Shown here one piece after another: positions 8,848 to 18,620 of a stretch of 62,964 bases of DNA. The position numbers and the translations under genes were made by a program. Each line of letters begins with the position of its first letter. The stretch's first letter is position 1. Source of the DNA: Pseudonocardiaceae bacterium (GTDB lineage Bacteria; Actinomycetota; Actinomycetes; Mycobacteriales; Pseudonocardiaceae); assembly GCA_009379845.1 (NCBI GenBank), contig WHSZ01000031.1, positions 1-62,964 on the forward strand. The letters run 5' to 3'. The notes under the pieces are model-generated. The model was not told the DNA's origin. It searched no databases and worked only from the letters and a program-made list of their open reading frames with translations.

Positions 8848-8955
8848 AACGCCGAGCTCCCGCCACGCGGAAATCCCCCTATAAACAGCCATGCACGGGC
8901 GCCATTCTCACCGTGAGCCCACAACGGGCGCCGAACGGTAGCGGGAGGATGCTGG

Positions 8956-10944
8956 GTGAGCCGGATGGGAAGGCGGCAGGGGCGGGTGTTGTGGGAGCCG
9001 CCGCCGTCCGCGCGCGAGAAGAGCAGGCTTGGCCATTTCCTCACCGGGCTGGAACGCCGCACCGGGCGGGAATTCCCGGACTACGACAGCGCGTGGGCAT
9101 GGTCGGTTGAGCACCTCGAGGAGTTCTGGGCGGCCGTTTGGGACCACTTCGAGGTACTGGCGCACACGCCCTACGCCTGCGTGCTGCCGGAACGCCGCAT
9201 GCCGGGCGCCCGGTGGTTTCCTGGCGCCACGCTGAACTTCGCCGAGCAGGCGCTGCGCTGGCCGGGCGATCCGGTGCGAGTGCTCGTCCGCAGCCAGACA
9301 ACCGGTGCCCGCGAGCTGACCGGCTGGCAGCTGCACGAACTGGTCGGGCGGGTTCAGGCAGGGCTGCGCCATCTCGGGGTCGGCAAGGGCGACCGGGTGG
9401 TCGGCTACCTGCCGAACGTCCCGGAAGCGCTGGTCGGCTATCTCGCCACCATCGGGCTCGGTGCGGTGTGGTCGTGCGTGCCGGTGGAGATGGGACCACG
9501 CAGCGTGCTGGACCGCGTCGGGCAGCTGTCCCCGTCCGTGCTGCTCACCATCGACGGCTACCGGTGGGGCGAGCGGGTTGTCGAGCGGCGCGAGCAGGTG
9601 CGGGAGATCCGCGCCGGGCTTGGCGCCGAGGTGGCCACCGTCGAGCTGCCGTACCTCGGCATGGAGGGGCGGTCGCCCGCTGACGTGTGCCCGTGGTCGG
9701 AGCTCATCGCGGAGGCGGCCGAGCCGGAGTTCCTGCCCGTTCCGTTCGACCACCCCATGGTGGTGCTGTTCTCCTCCGGCACCACGGGACTGCCGAAGCC
9801 GATCGTGCACTCGCACGGCGGCATCCTGCTCGAGCACCTGAAGGCGCTCGCGTTCCAGATGGACATCGGGCCCGGCGATATCTCGTTCATGTACAGCACC
9901 ACCGGCTGGATGGTGTGGAACGTGCTGACCTCGGGCCTGCTGGTCGGCGCCGCGGTTGTGCTGATGGACGGCGACCCGTCGTGGCCGGATCTCGGTGGCC
10001 AGTGGGCGGTGGCCGCCGACACCAGGGCAACGCTGTTCGGCACCAGCGCGGGCTATCTGAGCGGCTGCGCGCACGCGGGCCTGCGGCCCGGCAGGGACTA
10101 CGACCTTTCCGCGCTGCGCGGCATCACCTCGTCCGGCTCACCGCTGTCCGCCGACGCGTCGCAGTGGGTGTACGACGCCGTCTCGCCCGATGTGCTGCTC
10201 GCCTCGACCTCCGGCGGCACGGACGTGTGCAGCGGGTTCGTCGGCGGTAGTCCACTGACGCCGGTGTACGCAGGGGAGATGTCCTGCCGCCCGCTCGGCG
10301 TCGCCACGTGGTCCTTCGACGAGCGCGGCGAACCGGTCCGGGATCGGCCGGGCGAGCTAGTCGTCACCGAACCGATGCCGTCGATGCCGGTGCGGTTCTG
10401 GGGCGATGAGGACGGCTCGCGCTACCGCTCGGCGTACTTCGAGCATTATCCAGGTGTGTGGCGGCACGGGGACTGGCTGATCCACACGTCGCGGGACACG
10501 TTCGTGATCACCGGGCGATCCGACGCCACGCTGAACCGTGGTGGCGTGCGGTTGGGCACCGCGGAGTTCTACAGTACCCTCGAGGCGATGCCGAGCGTCA
10601 CGGACAGCCTCGTCGTGCACCTGGAAGACGAGTCCACCGCGATGGGCACGCTGCTGGCCCTCGTGGTGCCAACCGATTCCGGTGCCGACCCCGGCGCACT
10701 GGGTGCCGCGGTTCGCAGGGAGCTGCGCACCGAGCTGTCCCCGCGCCACGTACCGGACCTGGTGGTGGCCGTGGACGGGCTGCCGCGCAACACCAACGGC
10801 AAGAAGCTCGAGGTGCCGATCAAGCGCATCCTGCAGGGCGTTCCGGTACCGCAAGCGGTGGATCTGGGCGCGGTGGACCGCCCCGAGCTGCTGATGGAGG
10901 CCGTTGACGCCGCCACCTCGTCGCTGCGCTCCACTCACACATGA
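8956..10944 (+). CDS. Acetoacetate--CoA ligase
   Basis: A 662-aa ANL-superfamily enzyme with the full length and layout of acetoacetyl-CoA synthetase. The N-terminal part has RWFPGATLNFAEQ, the AMP-binding P-loop motif SSGTTGLPKPIVHSHGG is near residues 270-287, STTGWMVWN near 314, and the adenylate-forming Lys is in NTNGKKLEVPIKRI near 616. It joins acetoacetate to CoA with ATP, feeding the ketone unit to thiolase. The GTG start is chosen because GGGAGGA lies about 8 bases upstream. It stands alone and is convergent with an acyl-CoA synthetase of the same superfamily. Confidence 0.9.
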   Translation: MSRMGRRQGRVLWEPPPSAREKSRLGHFLTGLERRTGREFPDYDSAWAWSVEHLEEFWAAVWDHFEVLAHTPYACVLPERRMPGARWFPGATLNFAEQALRWPGDPVRVLVRSQTTGARELTGWQLHELVGRVQAGLRHLGVGKGDRVVGYLPNVPEALVGYLATIGLGAVWSCVPVEMGPRSVLDRVGQLSPSVLLTIDGYRWGERVVERREQVREIRAGLGAEVATVELPYLGMEGRSPADVCPWSELIAEAAEPEFLPVPFDHPMVVLFSSGTTGLPKPIVHSHGGILLEHLKALAFQMDIGPGDISFMYSTTGWMVWNVLTSGLLVGAAVVLMDGDPSWPDLGGQWAVAADTRATLFGTSAGYLSGCAHAGLRPGRDYDLSALRGITSSGSPLSADASQWVYDAVSPDVLLASTSGGTDVCSGFVGGSPLTPVYAGEMSCRPLGVATWSFDERGEPVRDRPGELVVTEPMPSMPVRFWGDEDGSRYRSAYFEHYPGVWRHGDWLIHTSRDTFVITGRSDATLNRGGVRLGTAEFYSTLEAMPSVTDSLVVHLEDESTAMGTLLALVVPTDSGADPGALGAAVRRELRTELSPRHVPDLVVAVDGLPRNTNGKKLEVPIKRILQGVPVPQAVDLGAVDRPELLMEAVDAATSSLRSTHT

Positions 10945-10986
10945 GGACGTAGGGCGGCCACGCGGACCGCCGTGGCTACGCCGTGG

Positions 10987-12576
10987 CTACGACCGGCCGC
11001 GAGAGGTCGCCGGTTCGCTCTGCTGGTCCTGCCCCAGGTCCAGCTCGCCGGCCAGCTCGCGCAGCTCGACTCGCCGGATCTTGCCGGTGGCGTTGGTCGG
11101 GATGCTGTCCACGAAACGGACGTACTTCGGCACCTTGTAATGCGCCAGCCGGCCCCGCACGTGCTGGGTGGCCTCGTCCTCGGTGAGCTCGGCGCCCTCC
11201 CGCACCACGACGAACGCGAGGCCCACCTCGCCCCAGCGGTTGTCCGGAACGCCGACCACCGCGCAGGACTGCACCGAAGGGTGCGTATACAGCACCGCCT
11301 CGACCTCGGCGGGGTAGATGTTCTCGCCGCCCGAGATGAAGATGTCCTTGATGCGGTCCACGACGTACGTCCAACCCTCATCGTCGACCTGGACGACGTC
11401 CCCGGTACGGAACCAGTCCCCGGACACGAAACTGCTGTCGGTTTCCTCGGTGCGCTGCCAGTAACCGGTGAACACGTTGGGGCCACGAACCACCATCTCG
11501 CCGCTCGCTCCTGGCGCCGGCTCCGGACCACTGTCGCCAAGCACCGCGACGTCGGTGAAGAAGTGCGGAACCCCGGCGGAAACCGGGCGTTCCGCCGCGC
11601 CGGCGGCCGTCGCCATCACGATGCCGGGCGAGGTCTCGCTCAACCCGTAGCCCTGCAGGATCGGCACACCACGGTCCACCCAGGCACGGGCAACCCATTC
11701 CACCGCGGGCGATCCGCCGTAGAGCACGTGCCGCAGCGAGGACACGTCGGTCGATTCCCAGTCCGGGTGCTCCACGATCATCTTCAGCATGGTGGGTACC
11801 GCGGAAAACGAGGTGATCCGCATGCGCTCCACGGTGGCGAGCAACTCGCCGGGGTCGAACTTCGGCGCCACCACGATCTGGCCGCCCTTGAACAGGGTCG
11901 GCATGGTGACCTGGTTCAGCCCGGCGGTGTGGAACCAGGGCGCGACACCCAGAGCCACGTCGCTGCTCAGGATGTCCACGTGCGCCAGCTGGTTCATGGT
12001 GTTCCAGGTGAGGTTGCCGTGCGTGATCATCGCGCCCTTCGGCAAACCGGTTGTCCCCGAGGTGTAGATGATCATGGAGGTGTCCTCGAGCGAGACGTCC
12101 TGCTCGACGGGTTCGCCGTCGCCGCCGTCGGCAAGCAACCGCTCGTACTCCAGCTCGTCGTTGCTGGCCGAACCGACCGTCACGACATGCCGCACGGCGG
12201 GCACCTCGGTCACCGAACCCCACGCCACGCTGTCCATCTCCGCACCGTGCACGAGCACGCAGCACCCGGAATCGCCCAGCATGTAGGCGATCTCCACGGG
12301 CGCCAGCCGGGTGTTCAGCGGCACGAAGATCGCGCCGAGCCTGCCGACCGCGAACAGCGTCTCCAGCAACGCCGGGTGGTTCACACCGAGGTAGGCAACC
12401 CGGTCCCCTGGCCCAACCCCGAGGCCGCGTAGCGCTCTCGCCAGCCGTTCGGTGCGCTCGTACAGGTCGGCGTAGGTCCACGACTGCTCGCCGTGCACGA
12501 GGACGGTGCGCTCCGGCGCGATCCGGGCACGCCTCGCCGGCCAGCTGCCAATGCCGAGGTCTCCGCCACGCCTCAT
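10987..12576 (-). CDS. AMP-dependent acyl-CoA synthetase
   Basis: A 529-aa fatty-acid/aromatic-acid CoA ligase. The AMP-binding motif IYTSGTTGLPKGAMITHGN lies near residues 172-190, GYGLSETSPG near 315, the hinge GDVVQVDDEGWTYVVDRIKD near 393, and the catalytic Lys in NATGKIRRVEL near 497. It follows an SDR gene on the same strand (32-base gap), so the two likely form a transcript starting near 13432. The chain length or aromatic preference cannot be decided; a role in activating a side-chain acid before beta-oxidation is plausible. Confidence 0.88.
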   Translation of the reverse strand: MRRGGDLGIGSWPARRARIAPERTVLVHGEQSWTYADLYERTERLARALRGLGVGPGDRVAYLGVNHPALLETLFAVGRLGAIFVPLNTRLAPVEIAYMLGDSGCCVLVHGAEMDSVAWGSVTEVPAVRHVVTVGSASNDELEYERLLADGGDGEPVEQDVSLEDTSMIIYTSGTTGLPKGAMITHGNLTWNTMNQLAHVDILSSDVALGVAPWFHTAGLNQVTMPTLFKGGQIVVAPKFDPGELLATVERMRITSFSAVPTMLKMIVEHPDWESTDVSSLRHVLYGGSPAVEWVARAWVDRGVPILQGYGLSETSPGIVMATAAGAAERPVSAGVPHFFTDVAVLGDSGPEPAPGASGEMVVRGPNVFTGYWQRTEETDSSFVSGDWFRTGDVVQVDDEGWTYVVDRIKDIFISGGENIYPAEVEAVLYTHPSVQSCAVVGVPDNRWGEVGLAFVVVREGAELTEDEATQHVRGRLAHYKVPKYVRFVDSIPTNATGKIRRVELRELAGELDLGQDQQSEPATSRGRS

Positions 12577-12607
12577 GTGTCAGCCTCCTGTGTCAGCAGA
12601 CGAGGGA

Positions 12608-13432
12608 TCATTTCGACGCACCCGCCGAGGGCGCACCGGATCGGTGCGGGGGACCGCCGTCCACGCTGAGGATGTGGCCGGACACCCAGCGCGCCCGGTC
12701 GCTGGCGAGGAACAGCGCGGCGTAGGCGATGTCCCAGGGCGTGCCCTCGGTTTTCAGCGCGGTGCCGAGCCGGCGCGGCTCCCGGACCTCCTCGGGCATC
12801 TCCCTGGCCGCGAACGCCGACCAGATCGCGCCGACCTGCACGCAGTTGACCCGGATGCCCTGCGGGCCGAGCGAGTGCGCCGCGCCCTCGGTGAGGTTCT
12901 CCACTCCGGCCTTGGCTACGCAGTACACCATGCCGGGACCACGGGCCCGTACCCCCGCCGATGAGATGTTCACGATCGCGCCGCCGGCCGGCAGCAGCGG
13001 CACCGCGTTGCGGGTCATCAGCCATGCGGACTTCAAGTTGATCTCCACGAGCTCGTCCCACCGCTCCGGCGTGACGTCAAACAGGCCGGCGCGATCCCCG
13101 ACCGCGACGTTGTTCACCAGGGTATCCAGCCGCCCGAAGTCCGCTGCCGCCTTCGCCGCAGCACGCCGGCAATCCTCGTCGTCGGTGACGTCCGCCGGCA
13201 CACCGACCGCCTCGCCGCCGCGGGCGGTGATGTCCTCGACGGTGCGCCGCGCCGCGGCGAGGTCGCGGTCCAGCACGGCGACGCTGGCACCGTGTTCGGC
13301 GAGCACCCGGCAGATGGCGTACCCGACGCCCGGCTGAGCGTCCCGCTGCCCGCCGCCGGTCACCAGCGCGACCCGGCCTTCCATCCAGCGGGGGCTGGAA
13401 TCCGCGAACGGATCGTCGAGCGGGCTCGGCAT
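12608..13432 (-). CDS. SDR-family NAD(P)-dependent oxidoreductase
   Basis: A 274-aa classical short-chain dehydrogenase. The cofactor loop is VALVTGGGQRDAQPGVGYAI, expanded between the glycines, NNVAV is the structural motif, and the catalytic Ser, Tyr and Lys appear in INISSAG and VYCVAKAG. ATG 13432 is chosen because GGAGGAGG lies just upstream; longer reading of the frame has no support. It probably opens a transcript with the downstream acyl-CoA synthetase and is divergent from an IclR regulator. Confidence 0.87.
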   Translation of the reverse strand: MPSPLDDPFADSSPRWMEGRVALVTGGGQRDAQPGVGYAICRVLAEHGASVAVLDRDLAAARRTVEDITARGGEAVGVPADVTDDEDCRRAAAKAAADFGRLDTLVNNVAVGDRAGLFDVTPERWDELVEINLKSAWLMTRNAVPLLPAGGAIVNISSAGVRARGPGMVYCVAKAGVENLTEGAAHSLGPQGIRVNCVQVGAIWSAFAAREMPEEVREPRRLGTALKTEGTPWDIAYAALFLASDRARWVSGHILSVDGGPPHRSGAPSAGASK

Positions 13433-13638
13433 ATCGTCAACCTCCTCCGGCCGCTCACCTGCGACGTCCATCATGTGTGGCGGCCGACGGGGCATGCGAG
13501 GGCACTTCCGCGTCATGGAAGGTCCGCAGGTGCGGGCTCCCGTCCGCGGCAAATCACGGCTACAGTCGCGTTCACGACAACCCCTCAGCCGGTCACCCTT
13601 GGCTCGTGCCCAGGACAGCGGACGGCGGGAGGAGCCGC

Positions 13639-14547
13639 ATGATTCGGTCGGAGCACGCAGCGCCGCGTGAGGCCGCGGTACGCACCCCGCAAGCCGTCGC
13701 TGCCATGACAAGTTCACGGGCGAAACCGCCGACCTCGGCGGCCGGTCGCCTACTCGCCGTCTTACACGCGTTCGCGCCTGGCCGGACGTCGCTGTCGCTG
13801 ACCGAGATCAGCCGGCGCGCCGGCCTGACCCTGACCACCGCACATCGGCTGGCAGGCGAGCTCGTCGCGTGGGGGGCGCTGGAACGCGATTCCGAGGGGC
13901 GTTACCGGATCGGAATCTGGGTACTCGAGTTGGCCGCGCTGTCCCCGCGCGGCCTGGAGCTGCGGGAGAACGCACTGCCGTTCCTCGAGGACCTGCTCGA
14001 GGCCACGCACGGAAACGTGCACCTTTCGATCAGGGACAATCTGGAGGTCGTCTACGTCGAGACGCTCCGCCCGCGCGGTGCCGTCGAGGTGTTCAGCCGG
14101 CTCGGCGGGCGCTGGCCGATGCACGCCGTTGGCACCGGGCTGGTGCTGCTCGCGCACGCCGATGCCGAGGTGCAGGAGCGGGTACTGCAGGCTCCCCTGC
14201 AGCGGTTCACCGAGAAGACCGTGACCGACCCGCACGTGCTGCGGCGCGTGCTCGCCGACGTGCGGCGCACCGGGGTCGCCGTGGCCACCGGCCAGATCAC
14301 CCTCGACGCGCTTGCCGTCGCCGCGCCGGTACGCGGGCCGGACGACGAGGTGATCGCCTCGATCGGCGTGGTCAAGGAGGTCACGACCTCGGCTCGGGCC
14401 CTCGCGCCCGCGGTCACCGCGTCGGCAAGGGCGTTGTCACGGGCGCTCGGTGCGCCGTCGGCACGCTCCCGGGTGCCGCAGCCCGTCGGCACCGTGGTCC
14501 GCAGGCGCGCCGGTGACCTGCCCCTGCACGCCCGGTCCGGCTCGTAG
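13639..14547 (+). CDS. IclR-family transcriptional regulator
   Basis: A 302-aa IclR protein. The winged helix lies at about residues 38-95 (LSLTEISRRAGLTLTTAHRL), followed by the effector-binding GAF-like domain (GRWPMHAVGTGLVLLAHADA). ATG 13639 has GGGAGGA about 6 bases upstream. It faces away from the SDR/acyl-CoA synthetase pair across about 200 bases and converges with the peptide importer operon (3-base gap). It is the natural candidate to control the divergent SDR transcript (inference). A basic serine-rich tail follows the domain. Confidence 0.87.
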   Translation: MIRSEHAAPREAAVRTPQAVAAMTSSRAKPPTSAAGRLLAVLHAFAPGRTSLSLTEISRRAGLTLTTAHRLAGELVAWGALERDSEGRYRIGIWVLELAALSPRGLELRENALPFLEDLLEATHGNVHLSIRDNLEVVYVETLRPRGAVEVFSRLGGRWPMHAVGTGLVLLAHADAEVQERVLQAPLQRFTEKTVTDPHVLRRVLADVRRTGVAVATGQITLDALAVAAPVRGPDDEVIASIGVVKEVTTSARALAPAVTASARALSRALGAPSARSRVPQPVGTVVRRRAGDLPLHARSGS

Positions 14548-14550
14548 CGC

Positions 14551-15579
14551 TCAAGCATCCCGCGATTGCCCGTTCCCCGAGGTGACCAGCGGTAGCTCGG
14601 GCAGCGGCTGGGATGGGAAGTGGCAGGCGACGTAGTGCCCGTCGGAGGCCGGCTGCAGCGTCGGCTCCAGGTCCGCGCACACTTGCTGGGCCAGCGGGCA
14701 GCGGGTGCGGAACCGGCAGCCGGACGGCGGCCGCAGCGGCGAAGGGAGCTCGCCCTCCAGAACCCGCTCACTCGGAGCGACCTCCGGATCCGGAACGGGT
14801 ACCGCGTCCAGCAGGGTCATGGTGTACGGGTGTGCGGGGCTCGAGTAGACCGCCGACGCCTGGCCGATCTCCACGATCTTGCCGAGGTACATCACGGCGA
14901 TACGGTCGCTGACGTTGTGCACCACGGCGAGATCGTGCGAGATGAAGATCAGCGACAGCCCGTAGCGGGTCTTCATGTCCTCGAGCAGGTTCAGGATCTG
15001 GGCCTGTACCGATACGTCCAGCGAGGCCACCGGCTCGTCGCAGATCAGCACGCTTGGTTCGATCGCCATCGCGCGGGCGATCGCGATGCGCTGGCACTGG
15101 CCACCGGAGAACTCGTGCGGCCGCCGATCGCCGACCTGCTCCGGGTCCATGCCGACGTCGTGCAGCACCGCGTCAACCGTGCGCGCGCTGCGCTCCTTGT
15201 CGACGCCGGCGATGGTCAGGCCCTCGGCGACGATGTCGCGAACCTTCCGGCGCGGATTCAGCGAGGAGATCGGATCCTGGAAGATCATCTGCAGTCGGCG
15301 GCGGACCTCCCGCATCTCGCCGCGGCCGAACCCGGTCAACTCCCGGTCCTCGAACACCACCGAACCCTCCGTCGGCGGCGGCAGTTGCAGGATCGCCCTG
15401 CCGGTTGTGGACTTCCCGCAGCCCGATTCGCCGACCAGACCGAGTGTCTCGCCGCGCAGCAGATCGAAGGTGATGTCCGAGACCGCGTGCACCGTCCCGC
15501 CAGGCGCCTTGAACTGGCACACCAGGTTCTGCACGCGCAACAACGGTTCGTCACGCAGCCACGTCACGGTGTCGGTCAT
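14551..15579 (-). CDS. Oligopeptide/dipeptide ABC importer ATPase (OppF/DppF type)
   Basis: A 342-aa ATP-binding subunit. Walker A is GESGCGKSTTG near residue 50, the signature is EFSGGQCQRIAIARA near 157, and Walker B is VLICDEPVASLDVS near 178. The C-terminal oligo_HPY-type extension (LPSPLRPPSGCRFRTRCPLA) with four cysteines is typical of peptide importer ATPases, which may carry an Fe-S cluster. ATG 15579 overlaps the stop of the partner ATPase (ATGA). It is the last gene of the five-gene importer operon. Confidence 0.9.
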   Translation of the reverse strand: MTDTVTWLRDEPLLRVQNLVCQFKAPGGTVHAVSDITFDLLRGETLGLVGESGCGKSTTGRAILQLPPPTEGSVVFEDRELTGFGRGEMREVRRRLQMIFQDPISSLNPRRKVRDIVAEGLTIAGVDKERSARTVDAVLHDVGMDPEQVGDRRPHEFSGGQCQRIAIARAMAIEPSVLICDEPVASLDVSVQAQILNLLEDMKTRYGLSLIFISHDLAVVHNVSDRIAVMYLGKIVEIGQASAVYSSPAHPYTMTLLDAVPVPDPEVAPSERVLEGELPSPLRPPSGCRFRTRCPLAQQVCADLEPTLQPASDGHYVACHFPSQPLPELPLVTSGNGQSRDA

Positions 15580-16706
15580 CCGGGCACCTCCGAAGTGTCG
15601 GCGGCCCGAGGTGCGGTCGGAACGCTCGCGGCGACCGGATGGAAGCAGTGGTACACATGGCCCCCGGCCGACTCCGATGCTTCCAACGACTCCGCCGACA
15701 CTTCCGACACTGCCGACCCGGTCGGCTGGGGCGCCACCGCCGACTCGGACGCCGACGGCGGATCCTCGGTCCGGCACCTGTCATCGGCCGCCGGGCAACG
15801 CGGGGCGAACGCGCAGCCCGACCCGAGTGTGGCCATATCCGGTGGTGTGCCGCTGATGGAACGCAATCGCGCGTGCGGCGGATGATCAAGTCGCGGGATC
15901 GCGCCGAGCAACGCGTCGGTGTACCGGTGCCGGCGCCGCTCGAAGAGCAGCGGGGTTGGCGCGCGTTCCACCACACGCCCCGCATACATCACCGCGATCC
16001 GATCGGTCCGGCCGGCCACCACCCCGAGGTCGTGGCTCACCAGGATCATCGCCATGTTGCGCTCGCGCTGGATGCGTTGCAGGAGGTTCAGGATCTGCTT
16101 CTGCACCGTCACGTCCAGTGCCGTGGTGGCCTCGTCCGCGATCAGCAGATCGGGCTCGCAGGCGAGCGCCATCGCGATCGTGACGCGCTGCCGCATGCCG
16201 CCGGAGAACTGGTGCGGGTAGTCGCGCCGGCGCCGCTCCGGTTCCGGAATGCCGACCTGGCCGAGAAGTTCGACTTCGAGTTCCTCGGCGCGCCGCCTGT
16301 TCAGTCCCAAGTGGATCCGGGCAGATTCGCTGATCTGGCGGCCAATCCGCACGACCGGGTTGAGCGAGGTCATCGGATCCTGAAAGACCATGCCGATGCG
16401 GCGGCCCCACACCTCGCGGGCCTGGCCCACCGGGACCGCGGTCAAATCGATACCGTCGAAAAGCACGCTGCCGTTCAGCGTCGCCCCGCTCGGCAGGATG
16501 CCCATCAGCGCGCGCACGAACATCGATTTTCCGGAGCCGGATTCCCCCACGATGCCAAGGGTTTCGCCGCGGTCGAGATCCAGGCTCACGCCGTTCACCG
16601 CGTGCACGACGCCGCGCGGCGTGCCGATCCGAACGTCCAGTTCCGTCACGTCCAGCAGCGGTGTCGCCGGCACGCTGCCTCCCTCAGAGCTTGCTGTCGC
16701 GGACAT
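15576..16706 (-). CDS. Oligopeptide/dipeptide ABC importer ATPase (OppD/DppD type)
   Basis: A 376-aa ATP-binding subunit with [16 protein letters not shown] (Walker A) near residue 54, [16 protein letters not shown] (signature) near 168 and [14 protein letters not shown] (Walker B) near 190. The oligo_HPY segment near 290-330 includes [17 protein letters not shown]. The tail is long and rich in Ser, Glu and Ala, longer than usual for the family. The start overlaps the end of the permease gene by 23 bases and the stop overlaps the next ATPase start (ATGA), indicating tight coupling. Confidence 0.9.
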   Translation of the reverse strand: MSATASSEGGSVPATPLLDVTELDVRIGTPRGVVHAVNGVSLDLDRGETLGIVGESGSGKSMFVRALMGILPSGATLNGSVLFDGIDLTAVPVGQAREVWGRRIGMVFQDPMTSLNPVVRIGRQISESARIHLGLNRRRAEELEVELLGQVGIPEPERRRRDYPHQFSGGMRQRVTIAMALACEPDLLIADEATTALDVTVQKQILNLLQRIQRERNMAMILVSHDLGVVAGRTDRIAVMYAGRVVERAPTPLLFERRRHRYTDALLGAIPRLDHPPHARLRSISGTPPDMATLGSGCAFAPRCPAADDRCRTEDPPSASESAVAPQPTGSAVSEVSAESLEASESAGGHVYHCFHPVAASVPTAPRAADTSEVPG

Positions 16707-17592
16707 CGAACCTACTCCGGAGATAGTCGCCGAGGGTGTTGAACGAGTAGATCGTCATGAACATGACGAAGCACGGGATCAGCACCAGGTGCGGATCGGT
16801 TCGCAGGCTGTCCTTGCCCTCGGAGATCATCCCTCCCCAGCTCGGTTGCGGCGGCGGGATACTCAGCCCGAGAAAGCTCAAGCTGCCTTCCACCGCGATC
16901 AGGATCGCGATGCTCACCGCGGCAAGGGAAAACGCCGGAACCAGCGTGTTCGGGAGGATCTCGCGGAAAAGCAACCGGCCACTCGAGGCTCCCATCGCCC
17001 TGGCGACCACCACGTACTCCCTGCCCACCTGCGCCAGCGCGTTGGCCTTCGCGAGCCGGGCGAACGCGGGAATCGCGAGCAAGCCGAGGCACAGCGTCAC
17101 CGTCCACAGTCCCGGGTTGAGCACCGCGACCAGTGCCATCACCAGGACGAGCGGCGGGAAGCTCAGGATCGTCGCCGAAACAGTGTCGACAACGCTCTCC
17201 AGCCAGCCCCGGAAGTACGCCGCGAGCAGCCCGATCAGCCCACCGACCAGCAGTCCCACCAGGGTGCCCGCGAGCCCGACGACCAGCGATATCCGCGCTC
17301 CGTAGATGGCGCGGGACAGGATGCTACGACCGACCGGATCGGTACCGAGGAAGTCGGGAAACCGCCAGCCAGGAGCGAGTCCGGGTTCCGGCGTGGGTGT
17401 CTCGTAGTCCGGGATGGGAAGCACATCGGCGAATACCGCGGCCAGCGCCAGTATCGTCAACCACGCGGTGGCCACCCAGACGATCACGCCGCGCTTGCGG
17501 CGCCGCGTCCCGCTCGCCACCGGTTGCGGGCTCGAGTCGCCCGATCCCCGCTGGACCGGCCGGAGGGAGTCTACGAGTGACATCGGCTTCAC
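16684..17592 (-). CDS. Oligopeptide/dipeptide ABC importer permease (OppC/DppC type)
   Basis: A 302-aa inner-membrane permease. An N-terminal membrane helix (VWVATAWLTILALAAVFADV) near residue 35 is followed by FLGTDPVGRSILSRAIYGAR, the conserved DppC segment, and five further helices. The coupling motif is near ARAMGASSGRLLFREILPN. The GTG start overlaps the stop of the OppB-type permease gene (GTGA); an in-frame ATG nine bases later is possible. It pairs with the adjacent permease to form the translocation channel. Confidence 0.9.
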   Translation of the reverse strand: MKPMSLVDSLRPVQRGSGDSSPQPVASGTRRRKRGVIVWVATAWLTILALAAVFADVLPIPDYETPTPEPGLAPGWRFPDFLGTDPVGRSILSRAIYGARISLVVGLAGTLVGLLVGGLIGLLAAYFRGWLESVVDTVSATILSFPPLVLVMALVAVLNPGLWTVTLCLGLLAIPAFARLAKANALAQVGREYVVVARAMGASSGRLLFREILPNTLVPAFSLAAVSIAILIAVEGSLSFLGLSIPPPQPSWGGMISEGKDSLRTDPHLVLIPCFVMFMTIYSFNTLGDYLRSRFDVRDSKL

Positions 17593-18545
17593 CGGACCTG
17601 AATGCGGGGATCGATGAGGGTGTAGGTGAGGTCAACCACGGTGTTGACCAGGACGTACACCACGGCTACGAACACGACGATTCCCTGGATCGTCGGAATA
17701 TCCTTGAAGGGAACGGAATTCACCGCGAGCTGGCCGAGCCCTGGTAACGCGAAGAACGCTTCGACGATCACCGAACCACCGAGCAGCCGCCCGAACGACA
17801 GCCCGGCCATGGTCAGCAACGAGAACAACGATGGGCGAAGCGCGTGCCGGAACAGCACGTAGCGGCCGGACAAGCCTTTCGCCCGTGCGGTCAGCACGAA
17901 GTCCTCCTGCAAGGTGGCAATCAGGTCGCCGCGCAGCAGCCGGTAGAAGAATCCCACCTCGATCACGGCGAGGCTCACCGCGGGCAGGAACGCGTGATAG
18001 AGGTTGTCCCCCAAGCTTTCCGTTATCGGCACCCAACCCGTCACCGGGAACGCCCCTGCCTCGACGGCGAGGAGGTACACCAGCACGACCGCGACCACGA
18101 ACGACGGCAGGGACATGAAGCCGGAGGAGAAGGCCGTCAGCGCGCGGTCCAGCCGCTTGCCGGCGTTGGCCGCGCCGTACACCGCGAGCGGTATGGTCAC
18201 GACCAGCGCCATCAGCAGGGCCATGATCGCGATCTGGAAGGTCACCGGGATGCGCTGCGCGATGTCCCCGAGCACTTCCCGCTGAGTCAGTAGCGAATTA
18301 CCCAAGTCACCGGTGACCGCCCCCTTGAGCCATTCCACGTACCGCACCGGAAGCGGGTCGTCGAAGCCGTACTCCGCGTTCACCGCGGCGATCTGCTCAG
18401 GCGTGGCGGTCGGGCCCAGAATGGTGGCGGCCGGTGAGCCCGGCATCAGATCCACCAGCGCCGTCGTCCCCAAGGTCACCAGAAACAGCACCGGCAACAC
18501 GTGCGCGACCTTGCGAAGCAGTACGCCGAGGAACGGAATAGCCAC
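17589..18545 (-). CDS. Oligopeptide/dipeptide ABC importer permease (OppB/DppB type)
   Basis: A 318-aa permease with about six membrane helices. It has the family opening (VLPVLFLVTLGTTALVDLMP), the periplasmic YGFDDPLPVRYVEWLKG and the coupling loop TARAKGLSGRYVLFRHALRP. It is separated from the binding-protein gene by 75 bases that contain a strong hairpin, so its expression may be lower than that of the binding protein. Confidence 0.9.
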   Translation of the reverse strand: MAIPFLGVLLRKVAHVLPVLFLVTLGTTALVDLMPGSPAATILGPTATPEQIAAVNAEYGFDDPLPVRYVEWLKGAVTGDLGNSLLTQREVLGDIAQRIPVTFQIAIMALLMALVVTIPLAVYGAANAGKRLDRALTAFSSGFMSLPSFVVAVVLVYLLAVEAGAFPVTGWVPITESLGDNLYHAFLPAVSLAVIEVGFFYRLLRGDLIATLQEDFVLTARAKGLSGRYVLFRHALRPSLFSLLTMAGLSFGRLLGGSVIVEAFFALPGLGQLAVNSVPFKDIPTIQGIVVFVAVVYVLVNTVVDLTYTLIDPRIQVR

Positions 18546-18572
18546 ATCAACCCCGTTGTCGAGAATGTGGAA

Positions 18573-18615
18573 CCGGTGGACGGGTGGGGGAGAACCGCCG
18601 CAGCCCGCCCACCGG
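18573..18615 (-). terminator. Intercistronic hairpin between the binding protein and permease genes
   Basis: CCGGTGGACGGG (18573-18584) pairs with CCCGCCCACCGG (18604-18615) with a single mismatch, giving a 12-bp stem and a 19-base loop. Its place just after the solute-binding protein gene fits a partial terminator or RNA-stabilising hairpin that favours the binding protein over the membrane parts, a common arrangement in importer operons. Confidence 0.6.
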
Positions 18616-18620
18616 AGCCC

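Noticed and set aside
10972..12432. 486-codon plus-strand frame opposite the acyl-CoA synthetase
   Set aside because: The minus strand has all ANL-superfamily motifs in order; the antisense frame does not resemble a protein.
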